Positions 22,939-33,739 of a stretch of 64,000 nucleotides of DNA are shown piece by piece; position 1 is the first letter of the stretch; each line of letters opens with the position of its first letter. The translations under genes and the position numbers were made by a program. Origin of the DNA: Pseudopyrenochaeta lycopersici. Lineage: Eukaryota > Ascomycota > Dothideomycetes > Pleosporales > Pseudopyrenochaetaceae. Below the pieces are notes generated by a model. It ran no database searches and had not been told where the DNA came from. It saw only the letters and a program-made list of their open reading frames with translations. The DNA is taken from contig NHZP01000005.1 in the NCBI GenBank assembly GCA_003313425.1, positions 2,046,001 to 2,110,000 of the forward strand. The letters run 5' to 3'.

Positions 22939-23035
22939 CATTCGCTGCTCAGACTATAGATTGGGTAGCAGACCAGAATGGTCTAGCGCGCCTTGGCGCA
23001 CACGTGAATCTGTAGTCTGAGGGAACTGAGGTAAG
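22939..23035 (-). repeat. Right hairpin terminus of the helicase-bearing element
   Basis: CATTCGCTGCTCAG is followed by a 15-bp stem, 22948-22962 pairing with 23007-23021 with one mismatch of the C-to-T type. It encloses two smaller hairpins (GACCA...TGGTC and GCGCC...GGCGC) and ends in the 19-bp outer repeat. The stem sequence is unrelated to the left stem, yet the fold and the flanking conserved blocks are the same. Confidence 0.75.
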
Positions 23036-24050
23036 GCAAATATTGAGATCAGGTAGCTGATTAATATCCTATACCTATATTGAACTAGTGTGGTGCTGTA
23101 CGCGTAGCCTCAAAACTGCTGCGCGTTGACTATATACTGGGGGTGGCCGAATATTGATTTGGGGGTGGCCGAAGAGTATCCACCTACTTCTGTCAGATAT
23201 GAGGCACATATCTAGTGGTGGTTGGATCAGATGTGCGCACAATGAGGTGCGACGTTAGTGCGACGCTAGAGGAAAATCACACATGAGGAGTGGCGAGTTA
23301 AAAACAAGCTCAGCCCCTCCAGAAGATAGAAAGAATCAATCAACAATGATCATCATCAAAAACTCATCATAGATCAAGCCGAATAGTCCTTGAATCTGAC
23401 AACTTCCTTACAGTTAGTACTATTAGAGCTACTAGTACTATTATTTAGATTAATAGTAAGATTAGCTAATTCATCTTCAGAATAGCTATCCTCTAAATAT
23501 CTATTATTTAAAGGTTTAATTGCGGGCTTATTTATCTTTAGATTTTTATTACTCCCTTAAACAATAATACGGCAATTGGGCGGCCGATTTGGGAGGTTCA
23601 TGAAGCCGTTTTCGGGCCACCGTTCGAGCGCACGTCCCTCTTCGGATTCCCATTTGGGATTAAGCATGACCGCTGATCGGTGCCAGGGGCAGGGCATGGA
23701 TTGAGGTTTAATCTTCTAAGTGCTCAGTCTCCTATCTTCAGCAACACGGCGGCATAGCTGCGGCAATACCCTGATATTTCCTGATATTTTATTCTTAGCG
23801 TTAGCATCATGTCGGCCCAGGCTAAGGTCGCTCTGCCAGCGGTGTACTTAAACCTCTTGTTCCTCGCTGATTCTCGGATTACAGTCCCTATGAACGGAGA
23901 CTCTCCCTTTCCCCTGATCCCATCTTCTCGGTCCTCACATCCGGCTACACCACGGCCGCCCACCCGACTCCACCACCCATGCGTTGTGGTTCCAGCAGCC
24001 ACCATCCTCCATTCCACTTAACACACAAGCCCTCAGCGCCAGCCAGCAGC
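23036..24050. other. Spacer without recognised gene
   Basis: I found no coding sequence. GGGGGTGGCCGAA occurs twice within 30 bp (about 23142-23175). The part 23400-23560 is AT-rich with TAGTACTATTA-type motifs. The last 200 bp may hold the promoter and 5' leader of the DUF3435 gene. Confidence 0.5.
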
Positions 24051-26488
24051 ATGTGCTCCCGCCGCCTACCAGTCGAAGATTCCTCCATGGACAGCGACTA
24101 TACGGAGTCCGGCGTGGACTGCAGCGGTGATTCAGATACAGATCTGACAGACATTGAAGCTTGCAGCGACAAGGACGAGGATTTCGTACGAGGCAAAGGC
24201 GTGGATCAGCAATCGTCCCAGTCCATCTGTGGGAATCGTCCGCCCGAGCACTGTTGTCAACAGCTGGAGACGTTCGACGAAACGGAGTTCACGGCGCAGG
24301 ACTACGAAGACAGCACCGCCGTTCAGCTAGACCGCATAGAGGATTTGTGGAATCAGTAGGTCACCACCGCCCGGTGTCCGCAACAAAAGCTTTTGTAACG
24401 CGACATTAACACGGGGGTATAGATGCTGGACGTATCTCGGGAAAGAGGGACTTCGCTCATATAGCACCGTGTCTGTCCGTACGCTGCACACCTTCGACTG
24501 ACTTCTCGGTCAGCGCCGAGGAAAGGGGGGCAAGAGGCGTCGAGGGACCAAGTATGAGAGCTCCCTGTCAACGTATTGGAAGCAATTTCGTCTAGTGTAT
24601 GAGAGGGCAACTGGTGGGAAGCTGGATGGGAAGATAAATCAGAGTATCCACAGGGTACGTACAGCCTAGCCTCCTTTCCCGCTTCCTGATCCGGAAGACG
24701 ACGTCTAATGCGGTCAGGTGCTGAGAAATCTATCGAAGAAGCATGGCTTAAAGAAGATAGGGCGAGACAAGGCATGTATGTATGTGGAGTATCAGACACT
24801 AGTGCTGCGGACGAACTTAACGACTGCCGAGAAGAGGTACCCTCACGGACGCTACAGGATTCAGGCACAGCTCTACTTACAGCTCGATGGTTTTACCGCG
24901 AACCGGCCGCAAGCTATCCTCGGACTCTGCTATCGACATATTCAAGTCATTCTACTCCGAGATCCAGAGGGCGGACCTCATCGCATCTTACTAGAGTTTA
25001 CTTTCGAATTCACCAAGAAGTTTCTTGGAATCAAAGATATGTAAGTATCTGAACTGTCCAAGCATTTCCTCGGTGCTTACGTTCTTGAAGTCGATTGCAA
25101 CGCTGAGCAATATCGTAAGGAACACCTTCCCCCTTCCTGAAATCATGTACGACGATACCCTTGCCTTTAGCCCACATGTCTTCTTGCTCGGACTCCTCTT
25201 CAGCGATGGGGCATTTGCAGCATACAACCTGACATCCCAGGAGGAACTAAGCAGACTCGATATTCCACCAGGCAGCAACGAACTGCCATTACGTCTTGAT
25301 AAGGAACTGGATGACTTTCCCCTATTCCGGAAGGCAGTGAAGAGTTCAGATGGCTGGTCCATCTCTCACAATGAGGCTCTCCCGTACTATACCTTGCTAC
25401 ACTGTCTTAAAACGTTAGGGCAAATCACGGGTTTTCGGCAAGTGACTCGCCCTTATTCGCTACGATATGGCGGAGGGAAGTTTTTCAATGAAAATGGTAA
25501 CCCCTGGGTGGCTGTAGTGGGCAGATGTGATGTTAACGCAAAAGCCAGGCAATGTCAGCGAGGCGATGCAGAACTTGATGATGGGACACGCCAGCATAGC
25601 AACATTCTTGAGGCACTATCTTTCGCGACGCATTACGGTCGACACGCAAGCTGTCGTGCGAGGCATCCAGCCGCAGGACGCGCTTGTGCGGGCTGCATGT
25701 ACCATGAGCCGTTCGATCGATCCTCGACGACCACAACAACTTACCTTAGAAGAATCTTCTTGGGTTAACAATCAACCTATATACGTTCGCTGCTCAATAG
25801 AAAGGAAAGAGATGAAGGCCGCCTTGAGAATGCAACCAAGCATCCGGACTACATACAATTAAATCTGGAGATCAACCGCGAGAGGCAGCACCAGCGACAT
25901 GTACTTTTGAAAGAGAAGAAGGAACGCTGGGAGTACGAACAGCCTGTGCGTAATGTCGAACAGCAACTTGCTGGCACCAAGATCGATGTGCACCAAGCAA
26001 CACTTCCCGACACGATGCTGCCAGCACAAAGAGAGTTAGCTGATTCCGTCCTCTCTCAACCGGGATCCTCCATAGAGGAGGAGGTATGCAGGCGTAACAG
26101 GGCTATTCGGGCTGTCACGCTATATTGCGGGGTGGAAGAGGGTGGAATGAGCCCTTTTCGAACGAAGCGGCGCAGTGAAAAAGCTGTTTTGCCGGCTGAA
26201 AGCCAGATGATGTACGATGAAAAAATGTTAGAAGTAGCGAAGGTATCAGTGTTTAAAGAGAAGAGGCCGAGAAGATGTTGGAAATGCGCCGGTAACACGA
26301 ATCTCCCGATCAAGGAAAGGATATACGAATTTAGTCGCGAGGGCGATCTCAGCCGACACTTCAAACGGAAGCATTTGCAGCATATCAAGGAAGGAGACCG
26401 TCTCAGCTGCGAACTATGTCAGGTAGACCTGGTACACAAGATGCATCTGCAGAGACATGGACTCGATGTTCACGGCACCGTGACCTAG
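24051..26488 (+). pseudogene. DUF3435 (tyrosine-recombinase-like) gene with one stop and one frameshift
   Basis: Exons fit at 24051-24355, 24423-24654, 24718-25040, 25120-25496 and 25549-26488; all introns are GT-AG and keep frame, giving about 725 residues. An acidic N-terminus precedes a helical core-binding-like region (LSTYWKQFRLVYERATG). The recombinase-like half (HGRYRIQAQLYLQLDGFTANRPQ, TFPLPEI) carries candidate catalytic residues: Arg in YSLRYGGGK, His in MMGHASIATF and Tyr in FLRHYLSRR. The C-terminus has C2H2 fingers (CWKC...HFKRKH; CELCQ...HLQRHGLDVHG). Damage is limited to TGA at 24499-24501 and one missing base near 25833. DUF3435 proteins include the captains of Starship elements, but I see no Starship boundaries here, so its mobile status is open. 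Confidence 0.85.
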
Positions 26489-28856
26489 AAAGAGACTGCT
26501 CAATCAGCTCGTGTTTATAAGTCGCGTCTCGTCTGAGGATTTCCAACTTACTATGCACGTGGCGTGAAACCTACATAACTTATAGGTTTAACTTAGAGAG
26601 ATAATTCATATAAATAGTCGGTTATACAGGGAGATAACTATATTTTAACAGACAGGGAACAGCGACACATATGGTCTAAATTAGATAACGTCAGGTATTT
26701 AGATATTCCCCGCGGCCTTCTATTTCTGATGCGCAAACTACGAATGAGAAGCTGGTGATGCAAAGGTTTGGAGGCGACCTAAGTTCGATTCGGAGTTACG
26801 TTGGCTGACAAAACTAAGGAGACAGGCAGCCAGGTACTGGAACCCGAGGGATGAAGCAGTCGAGTCCTGCAAGTTTGGCATGTCAGCGTAGTCGCCCGGG
26901 TAACATGTGGTACGTATCTTCGATGATGGCATCCTGATAGGCGGCGGGCTGATGCTTGTTGGCGTCTGAATCCTGCGGTGTTTAAAATAGACTGGCCTTC
27001 ATCCTGGCACCTTTCGATTTGGGCTCCTCTGGTTTTCTGGGCTGTTCTATTTTCATGTTACTTATGTATAGCACTTTTTCTGGGGCCCAAAACAGGTCCC
27101 AAAACATCAAACTCATTGTGCAAGCACTGGACCGAACGTGCTCCGCTGATTTCAACGGCAACATGTTGAAAGGTTGCCAGGTCTCCTTGACTCTCCACAG
27201 TGCGCGACTAAGTTAAATATCTCATGCGCAACCTGATCTGTTTGAGACAGCTCATGAGCAGAATAATTTGCACCGGCAAACAGCCTGGTTGGAGAAGAGC
27301 ATTTAGTTCAGCGTCAAGTGCCTGGAGCTTATGGTATTCATCTTCTATAATCTCAGAGTAGAGTAGTGCTGGAAGGCGAGAGTTGCTATGTCGATAACAG
27401 CTAGCATGTTGTGAGGGTCAACATCTGAATAATTATTGATGTCCTCAAACTTCTTTCCCTTGAGGACTGACTAAGTTAGCTCTGGTCGTAGACTGCCCTA
27501 GGCATAGGCTTGACGACGGGTATGTGTGCTCTGGTCTTGTCAACACTCCGCGTGACCTACAAGTTCTTCATCGTGTCACGCTATATCTCAGGAGGCTCCA
27601 CAGGGACGGGCATCACCCGAAAACCTTTATTTTCTTAGAGTAGATAACCTAACTACGCACAAATGGCTGAATACCAGAAGACACATCAGTAACTATAGAG
27701 TCTATAAAAAATACCTTGAAGACTTTATACAGAAGCATGTAATGTCATATAAAGGTGAGCCGACTGAGAGTATCTCATTCATTATCCTTTTGTAAGTGGA
27801 GCTGATGGGCGCAATGGACAAAAGTCGAGAGCCAGAAAATAAGACCATGACACTCACTAAGGATAGCAGCAGCGACCGGAAGGAGCGCAAGCCGAGAACG
27901 GGAGCCAGTGCAACCCGGTCTCACGTTTTCGTTGCTCATAAGTCGTCCCAATCTAGCTATGCGATAAATTCTTCACGGCTTACTGCGGAACCCCTGCATC
28001 CCTCTGAGGACACTTCATCAATGAAACGTTCGCCTGCCGGACCTATGTCGTTAGCGAAGGGTGCACACGAGTCTGGGCACGCCGAACATGACTCAGTCAA
28101 CGTACAAAGTACTAAAAACGGACTGCTTGGCCTTCAAAGGCTTTAGTGTTTGATCAGCGCCAAGAAAATAGCGTATTCTGGATTCGAAACAGCTCATAGA
28201 AGCGACCCTTGCCTTTGCCTCACTTGTACTAGGAATAATTTATAGAGACCAGAGTACCGCCTCTATCCCTATAAGCGAAGATTAGCACATTCTGCTGGAG
28301 AAGCTATTCTAAGTAGCCAGGCTTGGCTAAACAGAGTAGCAAAGGCCACTCTGGAGACGGTTTCCGTGATTCTCAAAAGAGAGGCAAAACGAATTGTTTG
28401 GCAGGATAGGCTTGGCAACTATTACTCTGTTGCAGCCTTGTAAGGGGTTGACGGTCAAGGCTTTGCATGAAGCTAGGGTTGCGTATTCTGAAATCAGAAT
28501 ACGCAATTCCATCGGGCCGATCATACCCTTCATGATCAGCAGGAATTAATGAGTTGCTAAAGGTCCTTAATATCGTGAATCCATGTTCAATTGCGATGAG
28601 CCACTTAATCTGCAACCAGAAGTGGCAGCGTTGGTTTGAGCAGCGGCTATAGCCTAGCCTCTATCACCAGCAAGACCAGCAGCTCTATAAATGTTATATA
28701 AGAGCGGAAGCTCATTCCCAACTTGTTTCTCTTCACCTCACTGCATTCGTTTCTTACCTTGCATCCATCAACCACGCTCGCTTCTTGACTATCTTTACAC
28801 TTCACAGCTATCAAACTTTCTTTCATCCAGTTCCCCTTCACCACTTAAGCCACAAA
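26489..28856. other. 2.4 kb without recognisable gene
   Basis: Several short open frames occur on both strands, but none carries a motif I recognise and none has convincing splice sites. One minus-strand stretch near 27360-27470 looks weakly protein-like but is stop-interrupted. Likely intergenic DNA with decayed coding fragments. A TATAAA-like box at 28684-28690 sits about 170 bp before the secreted-protein ATG and may be part of its promoter. Confidence 0.45.
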
Positions 28857-29595
28857 ATGCATCTCAACCTTGGCAGCTTGCTCCTTGCCGGCAGTGTCCT
28901 TGCATTTCAGGCTGAGGCTGGGCTTATTGGCCAGATTACCAAACGCCAGGCGCTCTGCAAGACGTGCCCTCTCAACCCGGGCGGAATTGTCAAGCAAATC
29001 TTCCGAATGGGCACCAATCAACAGTCGAAGAAGGACTGCCGTTGGGAAGCAACTTTTGGTCTGCCCGCAGCCTTGGGAGGTTCCAGTAAGCCAAGCTACG
29101 ACCATTTGAGTACGTGGACATCTTTTGCATTATTCACGGGAGGGGGGGGGGGGGGAGATAAAAGAAAACTTGTGCTGATTGTATCTTTCCGAAGTTCGTG
29201 TTAACTACGACGAGAACGCAAACACCTGCTCAGTAGAGACCAACAACCGTATTGAAGCCATGGGCGACAACCTGTACTGCGTTCAGGGAGGGTGCGGTGT
29301 CAAAGAGATCACCGACACTCACGCCATTGTCTCATGGGGAGCATGCGTTATGAAGGATACTGTCGACTTCGTGCCCGGCCAGAACCTGGGTCCCAGAGAG
29401 TGCGTCGATGCCCAGGGTGAGATCAAATTTTCACGTTTCCACAGCAGCGAGCACTGCTCGGGATCTTCCATGATCAGCGCACACGTCGGCGAGCGGGATC
29501 ATCGCGACTTCTCGCCCACCGAGGGAAGCGGGGGAACATTCTGGGGAGGCGTTGTGACATTTTGCAGTGCCTTGGGTACTGGTACAGCCCGGTGA
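28857..29595 (+). CDS. Small secreted cysteine-containing protein, effector candidate
   Basis: Two exons, 28857-29085 and 29195-29595, flank an intron (GTAAGC...AAG) with a CTGATT branch-like site, giving 209 residues. The start MHLNLGSLLLAGS is a clear signal peptide, followed by a Lys-Arg pair (ITKRQ) that could be a Kex2 site, and a mature region with about nine cysteines (LCKTCPLNP; CVQGGCG; GACV; ECVDAQ; EHCSGSS). I do not recognise a family. The frame is clean, codon use looks unlike the RIP-mutated neighbours, and a C/T-rich leader precedes the ATG. The intron contains a run of about 14 G. The location in repeat-rich DNA is typical of fungal effectors, but that is context, not proof; an ordinary cell-wall or antimicrobial protein is equally possible. 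Confidence 0.78.
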
Positions 29596-30229
29596 TGCTG
29601 ATGCATCAATGGACTTACTATACTCTTTACACCAAGACACATATACCACAAAGACACTCATATCAATAACCAGACCTGGAAGGAGACACGGCTACCTTCT
29701 ACTCACTTATATCAATGACTCTCGTGGTTGCTCATCATTGGATTGCAAGATTCGGTATTCATACATGCTTGCATACATTGAGATGCCACTTGTGATGGGT
29801 CGATGCCCAGTGCCCATTTGTTCCTCGGTTGCACCTTCGGTTCGCCACCTTCTTTCGTCTTCTTTCATCTTCTGTCACCTTCTGTCACCCAAGGTTGCAA
29901 ACAGATATATCGAATTCAAATCTATCCAATCAAATCAAATCAAATCAAATCGGGGTAAACTTTATCCAAATCGAATCAAATTGCAACGCTCAGATATATT
30001 TGGATATTTGATTATTTGGATACCAAGGTTCACCTCGTAACGCAACACCCACATAACGCAACAACTTTTAGGCTAGTGAGATTTGTCCCCAAGGTTTTGA
30101 GATTTGTCCCCCGTGCTAGTCTCAAAACCAATCAATGTAATAATAGATTACGGCTAATCAAAGTGCACCAATTCTAGATGTCTGAGGGGAATGCTAATGC
30201 TAGATTATTCATATGATACAATTTATTTT
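29596..30229. other. Intergenic DNA with short tandem repeats
   Basis: The stretch holds a CTTCTTTCGTCTTCTTT-like pyrimidine run (29845-29890), a CAAAT tandem array (about 29928-29952) and two copies of GAGATTTGTCCCC (about 30078 and 30098). The last could belong to the terminal repeat of the adjacent MULE, but its partner end is not in the window. No gene is seen. Confidence 0.5.
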
Positions 30230-32306
30230 CTATTGACGTCGTCGTCTTTTACGCGGGCCAAGAGCCTTCCACGCCTCTGGAGCTGCCACTGCTGCAGCAC
30301 GCTTAGGCCGTGGTGGAGGAATATCATGAGTCTTAATAAGTGCATTCTGAGCATCAACTTGCGCAAATCTCTCAGCATAGAGAGCTTCCATATCTCCAAA
30401 GTGATAGTTCCAGGCCATAGTGGTGGGAGTACAAGAAGCGAAAAGCCCTTCCGTAGCGAGAGCCATATTCCGCGCTTCCACCAACTCTACAGGGTCATCT
30501 TCCTGCCCCGTCTCTGTTAAGAAGTTGGTCGCTGAGATCATGTCGTTGCATTCATATAGAACGGGCTGAGACCGTCGACTCTCGATATCGGCTAGGAACT
30601 CTTGCAACAACGGGGGACGCCAGGCAGGAGGTGAAGCCACTGTAACGGACACAGCAACAGCAACAGGCGGAGACGAACGAGGGGAGGCAAGAGTAGGTAT
30701 AGGAGCGGGCGCAGGGATTGATACAGACAAACAGGTGGTCACAGGATTTGCACTTGCTGTAGATGTGGGAATCGACACGGTCACAGAGGCATTCAGTTGT
30801 CGTAGAGCTTCAGCGAGGGTTTGACCATGGGGTTGATGTTGAGGTTGGAATTGAGGAATAGAAGGCGGCACGCGTCGTTCGAAAGCTGATGGATCTCGCC
30901 GAGTTGATGCCTCGTTTCTCCTTAGTCCACCTCTTGTCTGCGCAGTGAGTGGCTCCAGAACAGAATGATGTGGCCTTGGAGACAAGTGCATAGACGGTCC
31001 TTGCTCGCGCTGATAGCGCCAATGGTTATCGTAGAGATGATTTAGTCGTAATGTTGATCCAGCGCTCGTCACTTCTTGCAGCGTATGGCGACATGGAAGA
31101 CCGTTCGTTTTCTCGAAAAGGCCTGAACAAGGATGTCCACCGCGACGCTGTCTCTGCTCTTTCTGGCGCAGTAGATCCTGTTGCCTGATCCGCTCGATTG
31201 CCGGTGGCGTCAGGACATCATGGATGCCGGGAGGCAGGAATGGCATCGACTCTAGTCTGTGCCCGAACTTGACGCTATGCCTGGAAGCGGCTATTTCTTT
31301 CCTGTATTTGTTGTATTGACTCTTAACCATTTGCCCAATCCTCTCCACAACGCGCAGCAAGTCACCCCGGGAGGTCATAAGGTAGTCCTTCAAGACCTTG
31401 TGCATTCCTTCAACAGGTGAGCTTGTAATCGTGTTGTAGTGTCGGTGATGAGAAGTCCACGCCGCTGCCCACTCGGTGCGCGTGAGGTATTGGTTCTCTC
31501 TCAGGTATCTGCAGAGCTCTTGCTAGTGGTTGTAGACTTTAAGTAGTTCGTCCCACTTAAACTAGAACTCCAGTGGTCTTTTTGCGTAGACAAGCTGCTC
31601 TAGTTAGTTCTATGAGTGATTTGTTCACAGAATCGCTTCGTTCAAAGTATTCTGGCTACTGGGGCGGGCATACCTGAGTCCAACGCTTCATGAATGCAGT
31701 CCTGTGTTCGGCGATCTTCTGCTTCTCCTCTTTCGTCCTACCGTCGGCGTCTCGCCAGGTCTGTTGGGCCTTCGTCTGGACGTTCTTGTTGATATGCCAC
31801 ACGCACAAGAGTTGAGGAACTCCTGGGAGTAGCGAGCGAGCTGCCGTCTTCAATGCTTCCTCCTGATCGCTGATAAATACACGTGGTCGTTGTATCCCTG
31901 TCTTGAGGAGGAAGTTCGCGATTGCCCAGTGGTAGTCTGCTTGCGTCTCGTTGCTGAGGAAGCAGAAGCCTGCAGAGAAGAAGGTCTGTAGATTGGTACA
32001 GCCAAGCATGTGCAACAGTGGGAGCTTATACTTGTTCGTTCGGTAGGTGCAATCCATCAAGAGTACATCTGGGTTGGCGAGAAGCAGCTCTACCTGCTTC
32101 TGGTGGGCGAAGAAGAGATTTTGTACATGGTTATTATTGTCCTTCTTGACAGCGAAGATCCAGTCTGCCGTAGATAAGTCGTCCAGCAATGTCTCCATTG
32201 GACTTCTCCCATTCAAGTGTTTCTCCCGAATTGCCTTCCTCTCGCCCCGGATATCGGTTGCAGAGACCAGTGTATCTTGGTCTTCCCTTTGAATTGCAGC
32301 TAGTAT
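30230..32306 (-). pseudogene. MULE (Mutator-like) transposase, 5' end lost to a LINE
   Basis: Exon 31674-32306 and exon 30230-31609 join across a 64-bp intron (GTATGC...TAG) in phase. The D-D-E triad candidates are in LLMDCTYRTNKY, VFISDQEEALK and SPVEGMHKVLKDYL, with the conserved CVWHINKNV after the second. A SWIM-type zinc motif (C at 31127, then GLPCRH) follows, then a Pro/Ala-rich low-complexity region and a basic C-terminus (GPRKRRRRQ). A few Gln codons are now stops (about 31525, 31560, 31605). The N-terminal exon starts at a splice acceptor at 32307; anything upstream was displaced by the LINE, whose other flank is at 52868. Confidence 0.83.
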
Positions 32307-32378
32307 CTGTAAGCCTTAAAGGGTGCACAAAGAAATTGTTCATAGAAGTGCATATCATATTGATTGTCTGTTTTAGAT

Positions 32379-32402
32379 TGATTGATTGATTGATTGATTG
32401 AT
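32379..32402 (-). repeat. LINE 3' tail, TTGA tandem repeat
   Basis: About six tandem TTGA units (read as TCAA in the LINE direction) directly follow the target duplication. A short-unit tail in place of poly(A) is common for Tad-type and related LINEs. Confidence 0.75.
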
Positions 32403-33509
32403 CTTACGCCACAGGGTGCCCAGAAGGCCCATAGGCTGACTATCCCATCTGACCTAATCGCTTAGACCTCGGTACGCCCACGCTTCATTCCAAGCCCAAA
32501 GCAGCTTCGTCCCTCTCGACTCTGACCTCTCTACTCCTTGTAGTTATACCGTCTAGGACCTGCCTTACTCTTGTCCCCACGGTCCTTCGTATCCGAGAGC
32601 CGTTTCCCGACCGTCGACCTTCTTATTACCGGCTGGCCAACTTCGAGTCCGCGAGGATATAACCTGTGACCTAGAGGGTCCTACAGTATCGCGCTCACCC
32701 TAGGTGTCTAGTGGCAATAACAAACTCAACAGTCCTGTTGAGCACATTGCGGTTAGGTTTCTAAGACTCCACCTTTCCATCCAGTGGTTCGCCCGAGGGT
32801 AGCCGTTGTTCCGACCGTCCTCCTAAGAAGAAGGACAGGTCGCCCCACCTGTTACCTGCGACTTTCCGTAGTGCCGGACGGAGCTCGTCCCATCGTAAAC
32901 ATTCGAAGAGGAAGTGGCGAACAGTTTCTGGGGTCTGTCTTTCACACTCGCATAAGTCTGAATTCGTGGCGCCTATTTTCGCAAGGTAACTCTTAAGCCG
33001 ACTCTTTCTAGTACGTAGTTGGCACAGTATCGCTGCTTTCTTATATGTGAGGTTGTCGTACATGATTCGCGTGTCGGCCAGGTAGTGCTGCGTCTAGGGG
33101 TACCGCTTATCCAGTTTTGTCCTTGGTAAGAGGGCGTGAATCCTTTTCAGCGCCGACGGTAGTGTGAGTCCGGATATCGGCGGCAGGTCTTCACTTGTCG
33201 CTTTCTTTGCTAGGTCATCTGCTTTCTTACTTCCTGTGGTTTTCGCGTGTGCGGGAACCCATTGGACACGAACATCTGGCCCTCCTCGTCTTCTTAAGTC
33301 TAGTACGGTGTTCACGATTAGCCGAATCACGGCTTGACCACTCTGGCGAGAAGGTCGCTCCACTGCTCTAATGGCTGTCTGACTGTCGCTTACTATCACA
33401 TAGGTGAGATCTCTGGCCCTGTCTCTGAATCGGGCAATCGTGTCGGGAGACCAAATGGCTGAGAGGAGTTCGAGTGCGGCTTGAATTGCTATGAGCTCGA
33501 CGTGGCTCG

Positions 33510-33696
33510 TGTAACGGGCTAGGCCTATGTCCGAGGCTGCGCCATCGTGCACAGATATACGGCTCGTGCGGGTGGCTCGCGCTCGTGAACTTTATAACCT
33601 CGCGTGGCACTTAATCCTCCCCTTTTTCTTCCCATCTTGGTTGTAGATAGCATCTGGACTAGATAGCTGGAATCCAGTTACTAGAGACCGCTCACA
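33510..33696 (+). repeat. Chromovirus 5' LTR
   Basis: 187 bp, TGTAACGGGC...CTCACA. It contains ATCTTGGTTGTA at 33634-33645, the predicted start region of the transcript by the self-priming model. Confidence 0.93.
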
Positions 33697-33708
33697 TACA
33701 ACCAAGAT
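33697..33708 (+). promoter_or_regulatory. Self-complementary primer-binding site
   Basis: TACAACCAAGAT begins on the first base after the 5' LTR and is the exact reverse complement of 33634-33645 inside the LTR. In Tf1/sushi elements the 5' end of the transcript folds back onto such a site and primes its own reverse transcription. That mechanism is known for the family; its use here is inferred. Confidence 0.72.
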
Positions 33709-33739
33709 CGCACAGCCGCCAAAGACCCGAACCAGCGAT

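Larger units (their letters stand above)
2481..23035. mobile_element. Large helicase-bearing DNA transposon (Academ/AcademH-like), host to four nested insertions
   Basis: Two widely separated ends match as inverted repeats: CTTACCTCAGTTTCCTCAG at 2481-2499 and the reverse complement of 23017-23035 (18 of 19 positions), plus an inner CTGAGCAGCGAATG at 2567-2580 and its complement at 22939-22952. Between them lie a RecQ-like helicase gene (+) and a converging DUF6589-type gene (-). Removing hAT-A, hAT-B1, hAT-C and the Copia leaves about 6.3 kb. Academ elements of the AcademH lineage are known to encode a helicase; equating DUF6589 with their transposase is my inference. I found no clean target duplication, so the exact end may be off by a few bases. 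Confidence 0.68.

Noticed and set aside
24051..26488. Starship element led by the DUF3435 gene
   Set aside because: No terminal repeats, target-site duplications or cargo could be delimited around it, and the gene is damaged; only homology is claimed.
26978..27169. Small frame with a hydrophobic stretch, possible membrane peptide
   Set aside because: It overlaps equally long frames on the other strand, has no leader or splice context, and the hydrophobicity follows from T-rich sequence.
29140..29156. Poly-G run as a regulatory or quadruplex element
   Set aside because: It lies inside an intron as a single run; a quadruplex needs several spaced runs. It could also be a sequencing-length uncertainty.
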